Below are positions 1-12,206 of a DNA stretch of 44,207 bases, piece by piece. A program made the translations under genes and the position numbers. The DNA is from Nemertoderma westbladi (lineage: Eukaryota > Xenacoelomorpha > Nemertodermatida > Nemertodermatidae). The number at the start of each line of letters is the position of its first letter. Position 1 is the stretch's first letter. The notes under the pieces are model-generated. The model saw nothing but the letters and a program-made list of their open reading frames with translations. It had not been told where the DNA came from and ran no database searches. The stretch spans positions 1-44,207 of the forward strand of contig JAUCBJ010005380.1 in the NCBI GenBank assembly GCA_032718475.1, written 5' to 3'.

Positions 1-3000
1 GATTTACGCATCCCTCAGAAGGGGATGCGGAAAAAGTGCCAAAAATATACCAAAATCGGTCTGATTTACGCATCCCTCAGAAGGGGATGCGGAAAAAGTG
101 CCAAAAATATACCAAAATCGGTCTGATTTACGCATCCCTCAGAAGGGGATGCGGAAAAAGTGCCAAAAATATACCAAAATCGGTCTGATTTACGCATCCC
201 TCAGAAGGGGATGCGGAAAAAGTGCCAAAAATATACCAAAATCGGTCTGATTTACGCATCCCTCAGAAGGGGATGCGGAAAAAGTGCCAAAAATATACCA
301 AAATCGGTCTGATTTACGCATCCCTCAGAAGGGGATGCGGAAAAAGTGCCAAAAATATACCAAAATCGGTCTGATTTACGCATCCCTCAGAAGGGGATGC
401 GGAAAAAGTGCCAAAAATATACCAAAATCGGTCTGATTTACGCATCCCTCAGAAGGGGATGCGGAAAAAGTGCCAAAAATATACCAAAATCGGTCTGATT
501 TACGCATCCCTCAGAAGGGGATGCGGAAAAAGTGCCAAAAATATACCAAAATCGGTCTGATTTACGCATCCCTCAGAAGGGGATGCGGAAAAAGTGCCAA
601 AAATATACCAAAATCGGTCTGATTTACGCATCCCTCAGAAGGGGATGCGGAAAAAGTGCCAAAAATATACCAAAATCGGTCTGATTTACGCATCCCTCAG
701 AAGGGGATGCGGAAAAAGTGCCAAAAATATACCAAAATCGGTCTGATTTACGCATCCCTCAGAAGGGGATGCGGAAAAAGTGCCAAAAATATACCAAAAT
801 CGGTCTGATTTACGCATCCCTCAGAAGGGGATGCGGAAAAAGTGCCAAAAATATACCAAAATCGGTCTGATTTACGCATCCCTCAGAAGGGGATGCGGAA
901 AAAGTGCCAAAAATATACCAAAATCGGTCTGATTTACGCATCCCTCAGAAGGGGATGCGGAAAAAGTGCCAAAAATATACCAAAATCGGTCTGATTTACG
1001 CATCCCTCAGAAGGGGATGCGGAAAAAGTGCCAAAAATATACCAAAATCGGTCTGATTTACGCATCCCTCAGAAGGGGATGCGGAAAAAGTGCCAAAAAT
1101 ATACCAAAATCGGTCTGATTTACGCATCCCTCAGAAGGGGATGCGGAAAAAGTGCCAAAAATATACCAAAATCGGTCTGATTTACGCATCCCTCAGAAGG
1201 GGATGCGGAAAAAGTGCCAAAAATATACCAAAATCGGTCTGATTTACGCATCCCTCAGAAGGGGATGCGGAAAAAGTGCCAAAAATATACCAAAATCGGT
1301 CTGATTTACGCATCCCTCAGAAGGGGATGCGGAAAAAGTGCCAAAAATATACCAAAATCGGTCTGATTTACGCATCCCTCAGAAGGGGATGCGGAAAAAG
1401 TGCCAAAAATATACCAAAATCGGTCTGATTTACGCATCCCTCAGAAGGGGATGCGGAAAAAGTGCCAAAAATATACCAAAATCGGTCTGATTTACGCATC
1501 CCTCAGAAGGGGATGCGGAAAAAGTGCCAAAAATATACCAAAATCGGTCTGATTTACGCATCCCTCAGAAGGGGATGCGGAAAAAGTGCCAAAAATATAC
1601 CAAAATCGGTCTGATTTACGCATCCCTCAGAAGGGGATGCGGAAAAAGTGCCAAAAATATACCAAAATCGGTCTGATTTACGCATCCCTCAGAAGGGGAT
1701 GCGGAAAAAGTGCCAAAAATATACCAAAATCGGTCTGATTTACGCATCCCTCAGAAGGGGATGCGGAAAAAGTGCCAAAAATATACCAAAATCGGTCTGA
1801 TTTACGCATCCCTCAGAAGGGGATGCGGAAAAAGTGCCAAAAATATACCAAAATCGGTCTGATTTACGCATCCCTCAGAAGGGGATGCGGAAAAAGTGCC
1901 AAAAATATACCAAAATCGGTCTGATTTACGCATCCCTCAGAAGGGGATGCGGAAAAAGTGCCAAAAATATACCAAAATCGGTCTGATTTACGCATCCCTC
2001 AGAAGGGGATGCGGAAAAAGTGCCAAAAATATACCAAAATCGGTCTGATTTACGCATCCCTCAGAAGGGGATGCGGAAAAAGTGCCAAAAATATACCAAA
2101 ATCGGTCTGATTTACGCATCCCTCAGAAGGGGATGCGGAAAAAGTGCCAAAAATATACCAAAATCGGTCTGATTTACGCATCCCTCAGAAGGGGATGCGG
2201 AAAAAGTGCCAAAAATATACCAAAATCGGTCTGATTTACGCATCCCTCAGAAGGGGATGCGGAAAAAGTGCCAAAAATATACCAAAATCGGTCTGATTTA
2301 CGCATCCCTCAGAAGGGGATGCGGAAAAAGTGCCAAAAATATACCAAAATCGGTCTGATTTACGCATCCCTCAGAAGGGGATGCGGAAAAAGTGCCAAAA
2401 ATATACCAAAATCGGTCTGATTTACGCATCCCTCAGAAGGGGATGCGGAAAAAGTGCCAAAAATATACCAAAATCGGTCTGATTTACGCATCCCTCAGAA
2501 GGGGATGCGGAAAAAGTGCCAAAAATATACCAAAATCGGTCTGATTTACGCATCCCTCAGAAGGGGATGCGGAAAAAGTGCCAAAAATATACCAAAATCG
2601 GTCTGATTTACGCATCCCTCAGAAGGGGATGCGGAAAAAGTGCCAAAAATATACCAAAATCGGTCTGATTTACGCATCCCTCAGAAGGGGATGCGGAAAA
2701 AGTGCCAAAAATATACCAAAATCGGTCTGATTTACGCATCCCTCAGAAGGGGATGCGGAAAAAGTGCCAAAAATATACCAAAATCGGTCTGATTTACGCA
2801 TCCCTCAGAAGGGGATGCGGAAAAAGTGCCAAAAATATACCAAAATCGGTCTGATTTACGCATCCCTCAGAAGGGGATGCGGAAAAAGTGCCAAAAATAT
2901 ACCAAAATCGGTCTGATTTACGCATCCCTCAGAAGGGGATGCGGAAAAAGTGCCAAAAATATACCAAAATCGGTCTGATTTACGCATCCCTCAGAAGGGG

Positions 3001-4224
3001 ATGCGGAAAAAGTGCCAAAAATATACCAAAATCGGTCTGATTTACGCATCCCTCAGAAGGGGATGCGGAAAAAGTGCCAAAAATATACCAAAATCGGTCT
3101 GATTTACGCATCCCTCAGAAGGGGATGCGGAAAAAGTGCCAAAAATATACCAAAATCGGTCTGATTTACGCATCCCTCAGAAGGGGATGCGGAAAAAGTG
3201 CCAAAAATATACCAAAATCGGTCTGATTTACGCATCCCTCAGAAGGGGATGCGGAAAAAGTGCCAAAAATATACCAAAATCGGTCTGATTTACGCATCCC
3301 TCAGAAGGGGATGCGGAAAAAGTGCCAAAAATATACCAAAATCGGTCTGATTTACGCATCCCTCAGAAGGGGATGCGGAAAAAGTGCCAAAAATATACCA
3401 AAATCGGTCTGATTTACGCATCCCTCAGAAGGGGATGCGGAAAAAGTGCCAAAAATATACCAAAATCGGTCTGATTTACGCATCCCTCAGAAGGGGATGC
3501 GGAAAAAGTGCCAAAAATATACCAAAATCGGTCTGATTTACGCATCCCTCAGAAGGGGATGCGGAAAAAGTGCCAAAAATATACCAAAATCGGTCTGATT
3601 TACGCATCCCTCAGAAGGGGATGCGGAAAAAGTGCCAAAAATATACCAAAATCGGTCTGATTTACGCATCCCTCAGAAGGGGATGCGGAAAAAGTGCCAA
3701 AAATATACCAAAATCGGTCTGATTTACGCATCCCTCAGAAGGGGATGCGGAAAAAGTGCCAAAAATATACCAAAATCGGTCTGATTTACGCATCCCTCAG
3801 AAGGGGATGCGGAAAAAGTGCCAAAAATATACCAAAATCGGTCTGATTTACGCATCCCTCAGAAGGGGATGCGGAAAAAGTGCCAAAAATATACCAAAAT
3901 CGGTCTGATTTACGCATCCCTCAGAAGGGGATGCGGAAAAAGTGCCAAAAATATACCAAAATCGGTCTGATTTACGCATCCCTCAGAAGGGGATGCGGAA
4001 AAAGTGCCAAAAATATACCAAAATCGGTCTGATTTACGCATCCCTCAGAAGGGGATGCGGAAAAAGTGCCAAAAATATACCAAAATCGGTCTGATTTACG
4101 CATCCCTCAGAAGGGGATGCGGAAAAAGTGCCAAAAATATACCAAAATCGGTCTGATTTACGCATCCCTCAGAAGGGGATGCGGAAAAAGTGCCAAAAAT
4201 ATACCAAAATCGGTCTGATTTACG
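1..4224. repeat. 62-bp satellite array, about 68 perfect copies
   Basis: A 62-bp unit repeats head to tail from the first base. 68 full units fill 1-4216 and eight bases of a 69th follow before the sequence changes at 4225. I read every unit as identical, with no substitution or indel. Each unit carries an inverted repeat, GCATCCC / GGGATGC with a 7-base loop, able to form a small hairpin, followed by an A-rich stretch. 62 is not a multiple of 3, so no frame runs through the array. Perfect homogeneity means very recent amplification, ongoing homogenisation, or consensus filling by the assembler. The array probably continues to the left of the window. Confidence 0.97.
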
Positions 4225-4309
4225 GAACCCAGCCGCAGTAGAAACATTGTGTCGACTGGAGAGGGGTGTAGAAGTGAAGTAAGAGGTAGCGGCGTGATAT
4301 GTGGCGAGT

Positions 4310-4339
4310 GGGGGGGGGGGGGGGGGGGGGGGGGGGGGG
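4310..4339. repeat. poly-G run (30 G)
   Basis: Thirty consecutive G lie in the 5' part of BEL-1. A second run of 11 G (4376-4386) and a third of 17 G (5243-5259) follow. The third ends the open gag frame eight bases later. Run lengths this long are unreliable in most sequencing chemistries, so the adjoining frameshifts may be technical. Confidence 0.9.
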
Positions 4340-4367
4340 CTATAGGAGCCCCACAGCAAGAAGTTAG

Positions 4368-5595
4368 TGGCGAGAGGGGGGGGGGGCAGAGAGTGTCCCA
4401 CAGGCGTCGGCGGATAATGCGCGGGCCGAATTAGGTAAACCGCAACACCCGGCGACGGAGAGTGATAGGGGGATTGCGAGTATCCCCAGCGGTGTGCGAT
4501 CGAGCAGAGAGAGGCAGGTTGACGTCGCGAGAGGGCGGACGGAGCGTCGAGCCCAATCAGAAGAGGGAAGAAGAACAGTGGAGTTTAACCGGGAGGTCGA
4601 CGAGAGATCTCACGAGCGGGAATACTGCACTGAAAGGAGAAGAAGAGAAGACAGTAGGAGAAGTATCGCCGCGAATGATAGGAGAGCGAGGACGGATAGC
4701 GAGCCGTCGGTAGTCGAGATGGAAAGAGAGTGTCGGTGGGGTCGAACTTCGGGAGATTGCCGTCGTCCCGGAGAGACGCGACCTGACGAGGCGCATTACG
4801 CGTCGAGAGAGGGGTACACGATGTACCGGTACGAAGACGAAAGCAGTAGAGGGGGTCGAAGAGAAACTTTCCGACGGGATACACCTACCGATCGAGAATA
4901 CGGTAGCCGCGGGGAGGATTATTCGAGAAGAATAAACTTCGATCCCGAGCGACACACACAGACTGTAGGACATACTGTAGGCCTTACTGCACATACCATA
5001 GGCCATGCTGACAGGAATAATGTAGGCGATAGGATAGCGCGGTCGACGGGATTAAACCCGGAAGTCGCGGAGTACATACCGGCAGGTAGGCCAGAAGCTG
5101 ATAGGCCTATACCGGTACCAGTACAGCAGTATGACTATAGCATGCAAGGACATAACATATACCCAGGGGAGGGGGGAATTATTGCGGATAGGTGCATGGG
5201 CCCCAATATATTAACATCAACCCCAGTACCAAACATACCGGTGGGGGGGGGGGGGGGGGCAGGATGACATTCCCCCATCACAATATCAACAATATACCCC
5301 GATAGGAGCAAGAACAACGAGACCCTTGGATGAAAATAGATCATGCGACACGGAAATATGGAGGGGGCCGCTACCCCCAATGATATACCCAGGCCAAAGG
5401 AAGGCAAAAAATAGGACGGACGGACCACAACCAACAGGAGAAACTATACAACATCCATCGAACCCATTGGAAGCGCAGGCGATGGGGATGGCACGTTGAT
5501 CGATGCGTTAAAAATGAGGATCGAGTTACCACCCGTGGAACCATTCAAATTCGATGGGAGTAGGCCGGAAGAATATCTCCAGTTTCGGCGTACTA
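4368..5595 (+). pseudogene. BEL-1 gag, N-terminal part (frameshifted)
   Basis: Open from 4368 (after a TAG at 4365) to 5267 with no ATG until 4719, so the true start is unclear. The protein is rich in Arg, Glu and Asp and has a short HT/GH repeat region around 4960-5010. After the 17-G run the frame changes: 5270-5497 is open in a second frame (Pro/Gln-rich). A one-base shift near 5494 then leads into the gag core beginning LPPVEPFKFDG, typical of the BEL/Pao gag (DUF1759) entry region. Coding stops at about 5595, where an antisense LINE fragment begins. Family assignment rests on the core motif and on the pol that follows. The N-terminal function is not known. Confidence 0.75.
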
Positions 5596-5975
5596 CTACT
5601 ACTAGGATCGGCATGCTGCATTGCAGCTGCATTTTTAAGAATGCTGTGCCGGCTTATCAACAAAATTGCACCGCCACAACTCCCTATCACCCATGACATT
5701 TGCTAGATCATCCGCATCTTTAAGGCCAGTGTCCTTTAAGATGCGTCTCAAGAAAGTCATGGGCTGTCCACCATGCTTATTCACTCCATGAGGCTGCCAA
5801 AGTACAAGATTATGCACTGGCTGGTCCTCACGGCGAAAGCAATGTCCTGCAAAGCGGAGGCGATTTTGTTCTAGTGTCAAGCTTGGGGGAACCAATGAGA
5901 CACCTCCAATGTTATATAGTGTCTGGTTGGAGATGTGTGCATTGTACTTGACACAATGAACCCGGCGTAGCATTC
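5596..5975 (-). mobile_element. Truncated LINE 3' end inserted antisense in gag
   Basis: The minus strand encodes the C-terminal tail of a non-LTR retrotransposon ORF, with the recognisable strings RMLRRVHCV and RLRFAGHCFRR, then LVLWQPHG and DRELWRC. This R-L-R-F-A-G-H block is the usual end of RTE/jockey-like reverse transcriptase proteins. At its 3' end (low coordinates) lies a short (TAC)n run, a microsatellite tail of the kind such LINEs leave. BEL-1 gag resumes on the + strand at about 5976. I saw no clear target-site duplication, and both boundaries are approximate to about 10 bp. Confidence 0.75.
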
Positions 5976-6611
5976 TTGTATAGTAACGAAATACTAACAA
6001 AGAACTTGACGCAGGCGGAGTGCCTAAAATATCTGCAAGTATACACAGGAGGCCCAGCATACGACATCGTGAGGCAATACCAGGGCATAGAGGGCGGCTT
6101 CACGACGGCATGGCGGGCACTGGACAGGGAATACGGACACCCGGCCAAGATCATCAGGCAAACCCTGAGGGGCATAACATCGGGTGGCCTACAGGATAAT
6201 CCCGTTAGCATAAAGACATTCGCAACAAAGTTGAGAAGGCGCTAATCATGCTAAAGACGCTAGACGCGCCATACGAACTCAACGCGTCCAACAACATCAC
6301 CACGATAGCGCAGGCACTACCGATGTGGCTGCGCAACAAGTGGAGGAAGATCGCTTTCTCCACTCGAGATAGGAAGGGTGCGGAACCGGGTTTAGAAGAA
6401 ATGTCGAGCTTCTTAAACTACGAAGCCGAATTAATAACCGACCCAGTCTATGGTGAGGACAGCCTGGGAAAGGGACCAAGAACCGACTACCATAGACCGA
6501 AACCAGAACACAAAACGTCAAATGCATTACCAAAGCTCAGGCAATCATTGCCATATGCAGCGACGCAGGGGACTGCAAGTCCACAGGTAGCCGGGGGTAA
6601 GACCACATCAT
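5976..6611 (+). pseudogene. BEL-1 gag core, middle part
   Basis: This stretch resumes the gag core after the LINE fragment: TQAECLKYLQVYTGGPAYD at its start, then WRALDREYGHP and LNASNNITTIAQALPMWL. The pattern (a short helical core, a LREYG-like segment, then a leucine-rich segment) matches the DUF1759-type capsid region of BEL/Pao gag. A single missing base near 6230 shifts the frame, with 6245 ending one frame and 6248 starting the next. The reading then continues to 6602, where the next LINE insertion begins. Structural (capsid) role is inferred from family. Confidence 0.8.
6599..6611. repeat. 13-bp target-site duplication, left copy
   Basis: AAGACCACATCAT at 6599-6611 recurs at 7846-7858, bracketing the LINE insertion. 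This identifies target-primed reverse transcription as the insertion route. Confidence 0.93.
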
Positions 6612-7845
6612 TATTGGTAGTTATTAGAGGTATTGCGCATAGCAACTGGTGCGCCTTCTAGAACCCAACATTCGAAACTATACAATGAGTGTGGAATTCA
6701 AAATCTCTCCGACAGACGGACTGCTAATTGCCTTCTTTATTTCTATAAAATTATTCATGGAATGGCCCCTGAGTACTTGAGACGTCGTATTCCTCCTACC
6801 GTTGGCCAGACTTCAAACTATCATTACTCTCTTCGGAATAATAATGACATCGCACTCCCCATTATACGGAAGGAACTCTATGCTAGATCATTTTTTCCGC
6901 ACACTAGTAATTCTTGGAATAATCTACCTAGTAGCATCAGGCAACTATCCTTGCCGTTATTCAACGCGAAATGTTTCCTCTTCTCAAAGTTAACAAATAT
7001 CACTACTTAGGTGATCGTTTTACAGAGGTAATTCTCTGTCAACTACGCCTAAATTGTAGTACTCTTGCATCTGATATGGTAAAGCGATACCTAATGGATT
7101 CAACTGAATGCACCTCTTGTGGCCACTCTTGTGAGGATTCCGAGCACTATCTTATCTTTTGTCCAGCATATCAATTTCCTCGCTCCAAACTATTATTATT
7201 TTTGTCCTCAAATTCAATTCCTCTTGCTGTGTCTTCTCTTTTGCATGGTCATAATGTTCTTCCCTCTCTCCAATCGATCCTCGCATCTGAACTAGGGATA
7301 TTCATTCGTGCCTCTAAACGTTTTAAGACATTCTAATATATGCCGATGATATTTTGCCAATGGTGATCTGGCGTCTTCTAAATACCTAGTTGTGTATTTT
7401 TTCAGGGGGTCCCCCTACCATGTCCAAGGATGAAGTGTAAGGCGAAAATATAGAATGTAAAGCACTTTTTTCTCAAAACCGTAAACAAAATATCTATTCA
7501 TATATTGGTGATTATAAATTGTTGTACTTGTACAAAGAGGATTAGTTTTGTGGAGTATTATATTTGACTTATACATATGCAGTTTTATGATATGCTATAT
7601 ACCATTAACACTATCTAAAACATTCTTTGTACAACTTCCAGTGCCACTATTGCATTTTTAGTATTGTACTATTATAGTTGACTGTAGGCCCTATATTTGT
7701 TTCTAGATTACACAGCAACTGGATATAGGGGCATAACCTTTTGTTTGTTTTTTTGTTTGTGGTTGTATTATCTTAATATTTTGTTTAAACCCTGCTAAGT
7801 TGCCTTATTATACGTAATACCATGTTTAAAAAAAAAAAAAAAAAA
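6612..7845 (+). mobile_element. 5'-truncated LINE in BEL-1 gag, with poly-A tail
   Basis: A 1.2-kb non-LTR retrotransposon 3' end. It encodes the C-terminus of an RT protein in two frames. 6633-7010 includes LYFYKIIHGMAPEYLRRR and NSWNNLPSSIRQ, the standard post-RT segment of CR1/jockey-like LINEs. 6990-7336 carries a Cys/His cluster, CTSCGHSCEDSEHYLIFCP, a zinc-binding-like tail. One frameshift near 6990 separates them. 7337-7827 is an AT-rich 3' UTR without an ORF, then about 20 A (7828-7847). The 13-bp target duplication and poly-A prove a retrotransposition event after BEL-1 arrived. The clade cannot be fixed without a tree. Confidence 0.92.
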
Positions 7846-7858
7846 AAGACCACATCAT
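7846..7858. repeat. 13-bp target-site duplication, right copy
   Basis: Second copy of AAGACCACATCAT, directly at the end of the poly-A tail. BEL-1 gag coding continues from here. Confidence 0.93.
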
Positions 7859-8170
7859 GGAGCGGACAGGGGAAAGATAACAACACAAATAAATATAACC
7901 CTAGTACGCCCAGTAGGCCAAACCCAAACAACAAGAATAATAGGGACTTTGGTGCAAATGCAACTGCGATACGCAATGCACTGTACAAGGACGGCTACAA
8001 CCCAAAGAGCAAATGCCAGCTACATACAAATGCGCTTCATCAAACCATGAACTGCAGTGCAGGTACTGGCAAGCGCTACCCAGGGAAGATCAGGTAGAAT
8101 ACGCGGCGAGGAACGATATCTGCTCGCAATGTGTGATGAGTGGGCATAGAGCTAGGCAATGCAAGGAGAC
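7855..8170 (+). pseudogene. BEL-1 gag C-terminus with zinc knuckles (frameshifted)
   Basis: Gag resumes after the LINE in a polar Asn/Pro-rich linker (SGQGKDNNTNKYN). A Cys/His nucleic-acid-binding region follows: a first knuckle ending CASSNHELQC and a second, CSQCVMSGHRARQC (C-x2-C-x3-GH-x4-C). The first knuckle is split by a one-base shift at about 8010-8030. The upstream frame stops at 8097 while the pol frame begins at 8013. BEL/Pao gags normally carry two or three such fingers and run directly into the protease, which is what is seen here. Confidence 0.8.
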
Positions 8171-11100
8171 GCCAATTAAGTTCGGTCAAAGCAAAGGCCA
8201 AACGATGGCAACGAGCACGGTAGGGGCGAAGAAGAGAGGAACGGTGCTACTTGGGGTAGTACCAGTGCGAGTGATTGGAGAAGGCAATCGATCAGTGACC
8301 ACACTGATGCTGGTCGATAGTGGAGCTGCCTTCACATTAATCGAAAATTGGGTGGCCGAAGAGATAGGATTGAGAACGAGGCCAAGTAGAATGGCGGTGA
8401 CAACGATTTCTAGCAAAGATGAGGTCCTGGAGATGAGGACCGGACGGTGCGCAATTGCAGCAGTGGCACCGGGATGCGACTACGGGGCGACCATCGACCC
8501 CATCCAAGTGATAGAGTCAATAAATATCAATGCCAGGCGACCAACCAACATCGAGGTCAAACAATATAAATTCCTGGACGATATCGACTTCTCAATCCCA
8601 GAGGTGGACGTCAGGAAGGTATCCATCATAGTAGGAATGGACTGCCCGACAGCCCACGAAAGAATGCAAACGGTCTTCGGCGAAGACAAGCAGTGTGATC
8701 CGGTGGCAATATTGACGCCGTTCGGGTGGACGCTGAGTGGCCCAATTAAGAGTAGGATACCATTTAGGATGTCGGAGACATCGGGATGCATGTTCGCGGG
8801 AACTATGCAAGAAATAGGGGATGAGAGAGCGGATAGCGAACAGCTCAAAAGACTGCTCAGGCAAGACTTTGAAGGACTAAAGGAGACCGGGGTAGGAACC
8901 TCGGTGGAAGACAAACAGGCTCAGCAGAGCGTAGAAGAGTCTATGAGATGCGATGAGGGGCGGTATACCATAGGAATGGTATGGAAGCTACAAAAGCTAC
9001 CATTGCCCGATAATAAAGCGATGGTACTCACGAGACTTCGTAAGTTGAAACAGACGTTAAAACGGAGCCCCGAAAAGAATGAGTACATTCACAAAACGAT
9101 CAGAAAGTACGTCGAGAAGGGATGGGCCGTGGAGTTACCGGTCGACGAACCAAACACGGACAGGACATATTACCTGCCACTCCACGTGGCTTTAGATCCG
9201 AAGAAAGGTAAACTGCGGATGGTAGTGGATGCATCGGCAAAGACCGCCGGGAAATGCCTAAACGACTATCTGCTAGAAGGTCCCAACATATACAACTCAG
9301 GGATAGAGGTCCTACTCAGATTCAGGAATGGAAGACACGCCTTTACCTGTGACATTTAAGGCATGTTCAACCAAGTCCGTGTGACGGAAGAGGATAGCGA
9401 CAGTCTACGCTTCCTATGGTACAACGGTGACGTGGAACCGTCGACAATACCGATGTACAAGATGATAGTACAGAATATGGGAGCCAAGTCATCTTCATTT
9501 ACGACGACTATGGCCGTAAGAGACACAGTAAAGGGAAAGGAAGATAAGTACAGCACTAGAGCCGTTGATATGATTCGACGCGGCTTCTACGTAGACGACG
9601 GGATGGAGTCTGGAAATACGGTTAAGGAGCTACTGGACACAGGGCGCGAGGTTCGCGACATCCTTAAGGGATCCGGCTTCAACCTAACCAAATTCCAATC
9701 CAGTTCGAAGGAATTTATCGAGGCGATAAAAGACGAGAGACCAGGATCGACCATGGATAATCCCACAACAGCCAAGGGGCAAGACATGGCGAACAAGAGA
9801 ATAGAGTCTCAACAGAAGGCACTGGGAATCGTGTGGGACAGAGAGACGGATGAACTGAAGTACCAGTTGAGTCAGGAGGGTGCAGATATCCACACAAAGA
9901 GGGGCTATGTGTCGTACATAGCAAGGATATACGATCCCCTAGGCCTAGCATCCCCACTACTAGTCACGGGGAAACAGATACTCAAGAAAGTATACAAGTT
10001 AAAGGACGAGTGGGACGCAGAGGTCCCAGAAGAAATCAGAAAGCAGTGGCATAAGTGGACAGAGAGCCTGGAGCAGATGGGAACATACAGCATGCCAAGA
10101 GTGTATTTCCCGGATGGGGACATGACGAATCTGGACTTACACATGTTCTCCGATGCGTCGTTAGAGGCATACGGAGCGGCACTCTATTTAGTACAATGAG
10201 AAGGGGCTCACAAGCCCAGACTGGCCTTCAGCAAAGCGAAGTCAACGCCGCCAGATTCAGCATCAGTTCCCAAACTAGAATTGACAGCTGCGAGACTAGG
10301 AGTTAGGGCGACAGCCTACCTAGTGGATACTATTCCCAACATAGTGGAGACACTCTACTGGACGGATTCCATGGTAGTGCTTGGTTGGCTACATAACGAA
10401 AGGACGAGATACCCTATATTCGTCGCGAACAGAGTGGACGAAATAAGGGCGACCACAGAACTGGATAGGTGGCACTACTGCCCAACGGACGAGAACCCAG
10501 CGGACTTGTTATCGAGGGGTGTGGTACGCCACACTTTCTTGAAGAAGGAAGTATTGTGGCAACACGGGCCACAGTTTCTGAGCGATAGGGAGGCCTGGCC
10601 ACCGATGAGAAAGGTGGACCCGGGCTCAGGAGAAGTAGTGTTAGAAGGAGAAGAGGGAGATTCAGAGGGAGAAGAGATATATTCCCAGATGGTGAGGGAG
10701 ATTAGGGACGTGCAACCAAAACCAGGAGAACTGTGTGATAACCCGACGGATAAACTCCGTAGCTACAGTTCTAGTTGGTATAAGACCAAGAAATTAGTGG
10801 CGTACTGGAGAGCCTTCGGGAATTTCCTCAGGGGAGTTGGCAAAGACGCGGAGATTAGAACGACAATCGATCTGGAAGGAGCGGCCAAAGCAGTCATCCG
10901 CTACGAGCAAAAGAAGAACTACGGCGACGAGGTGGAGCGCGTCGGTAAACAACAGCATCTTCGGCGGGACAGCGAGTTGATCACGCTGTCACCATAACTT
11001 AATGACGACGGGATCCTAGTAATGAACTCTAGGGTGGGATACAACAACAGTATCGTTGTACCACCGAAGCCCATCATCATCCCCACAGGATCGCCGATAG

Positions 11101-12206
11101 TCCACCAGATTATTTGGGACTCCCACAAGTCGATATTGCACGGGGGCACCAATCGAACCCTCACGGAAATAAGGAGGACCTTTTGGGTCAAACAGTTAAG
11201 GAAGAAGGTAAAGGCGGTAGTGGGGCAGTGCCAGACCTGTCGACGAGCGAAGAAGGAGCGAGCCATACAGGAGATGGCACCACTACCAGCAAGTAGGGTA
11301 AGACAGCACGACCCGCCATTTACGCATTGTGGTGTGGACATGTTCGGGCCGATAAAGATCAAGGTGATGTGGCACACAGAGAAACACTACGGTATTATCT
11401 TTGTATGTAACAACACGCGGGCGGTAGGGATAGAACTCGCCCAAGATGCAACCGCATCGGCATTCATTAATGCCTTAGAGAGGTTTAGAGACCGCAAAGG
11501 TGGGACGATCGCAGTAATATACTCCGACAACGGAACCAACTTTGTGGGAGCAGAGAACGAGATGGCAGAGGCCTTGGACATCTTGGAAGGGGAGGAAGTC
11601 AGGGCAGCCATGAGACGACGACAAGTAAAGTGGGAGAAAAGGACGCCGTATGCACCACATACACTAGGATGCGTCGAGAGACTGGTGGGCAGTTCAAAGC
11701 GTCTCATGACGAAGTTAATGAACACCCATATGGTCACGGAGGACATCTTGAGAACAGTACTTGCGAAGTGTGAGGGTATCATTAATAGCAGACCGCTATA
11801 TCCGGAGAATGACGACCCTGAGTCACTAGATGTGCTGACGCCCAGCCATTTTCTAATGACTGTAGATCCAGATGACATACACTCCCGCCAGAGTTGGAAA
11901 GTCGCTAAAGCGATAAGCGCAGAGTATTGGAGGAGGTGGGTTGAGGAATACCTACCCACGCTTCACAAAAGAAGCAAGTGGAGGAAGTCGAATAGGGAGT
12001 TAAGAGAGGGAGATCTCGTAATCGTTACGGATGATACTATCATCAACAACCAGTGGCGGTTGGCGAGAGTTGTAGGCACTTACTCCGATGGGGACGGAAG
12101 AGTCCGATCGGTAGAAGTGCGGATAGGTGGCAAGATAGGTGCGAAAGACAGGAAAACCTACAGAAGGGCTGTAGGGAAATGCTGTCTTCTAGAGGGAGCA
12201 CCTTAG
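8013..12206 (+). pseudogene. BEL-1 pol: PR-RT-RNase H-integrase with three in-frame stops
   Basis: One frame runs 4.2 kb and is interrupted only by TAA 9357, TGA 10197 and TAA 10995. Domains in order: aspartic protease with VDSGAAFTLI (about 8310); the linker LTPFGWTLSGPI; RT fingers with KLRMVVDASAK; RT palm FYVDDGM (about 9580-9605); the post-RT signature YDPLGLASPLL; RNase H with MFSDASLEAYG; the pre-integrase WHYCPTDENPADLLSRG; an HHCC zinc site (HKSILHGG, C-x2-C); and the integrase triad D (CGVDMFGP), D (YSDNGTNF), E (GCVERL). A C-terminal domain contains PSHFLM and GDLVIV. The first stop replaces the residue just before the GMF motif and the second replaces the Trp after ALYLVQ. No other frameshift was found in pol, so point mutation, not indel, killed it. 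Encoded role: reverse transcription and integration. Confidence 0.9.

Noticed and set aside
1-4224. CRISPR array
   Set aside because: The unit is perfectly repeated with no variable spacers, and the context is eukaryotic.
4096-4401. Minus-strand 101-codon frame with a proline run
   Set aside because: The prolines are the complement of the 30-G run and the rest is satellite. No support as a gene.
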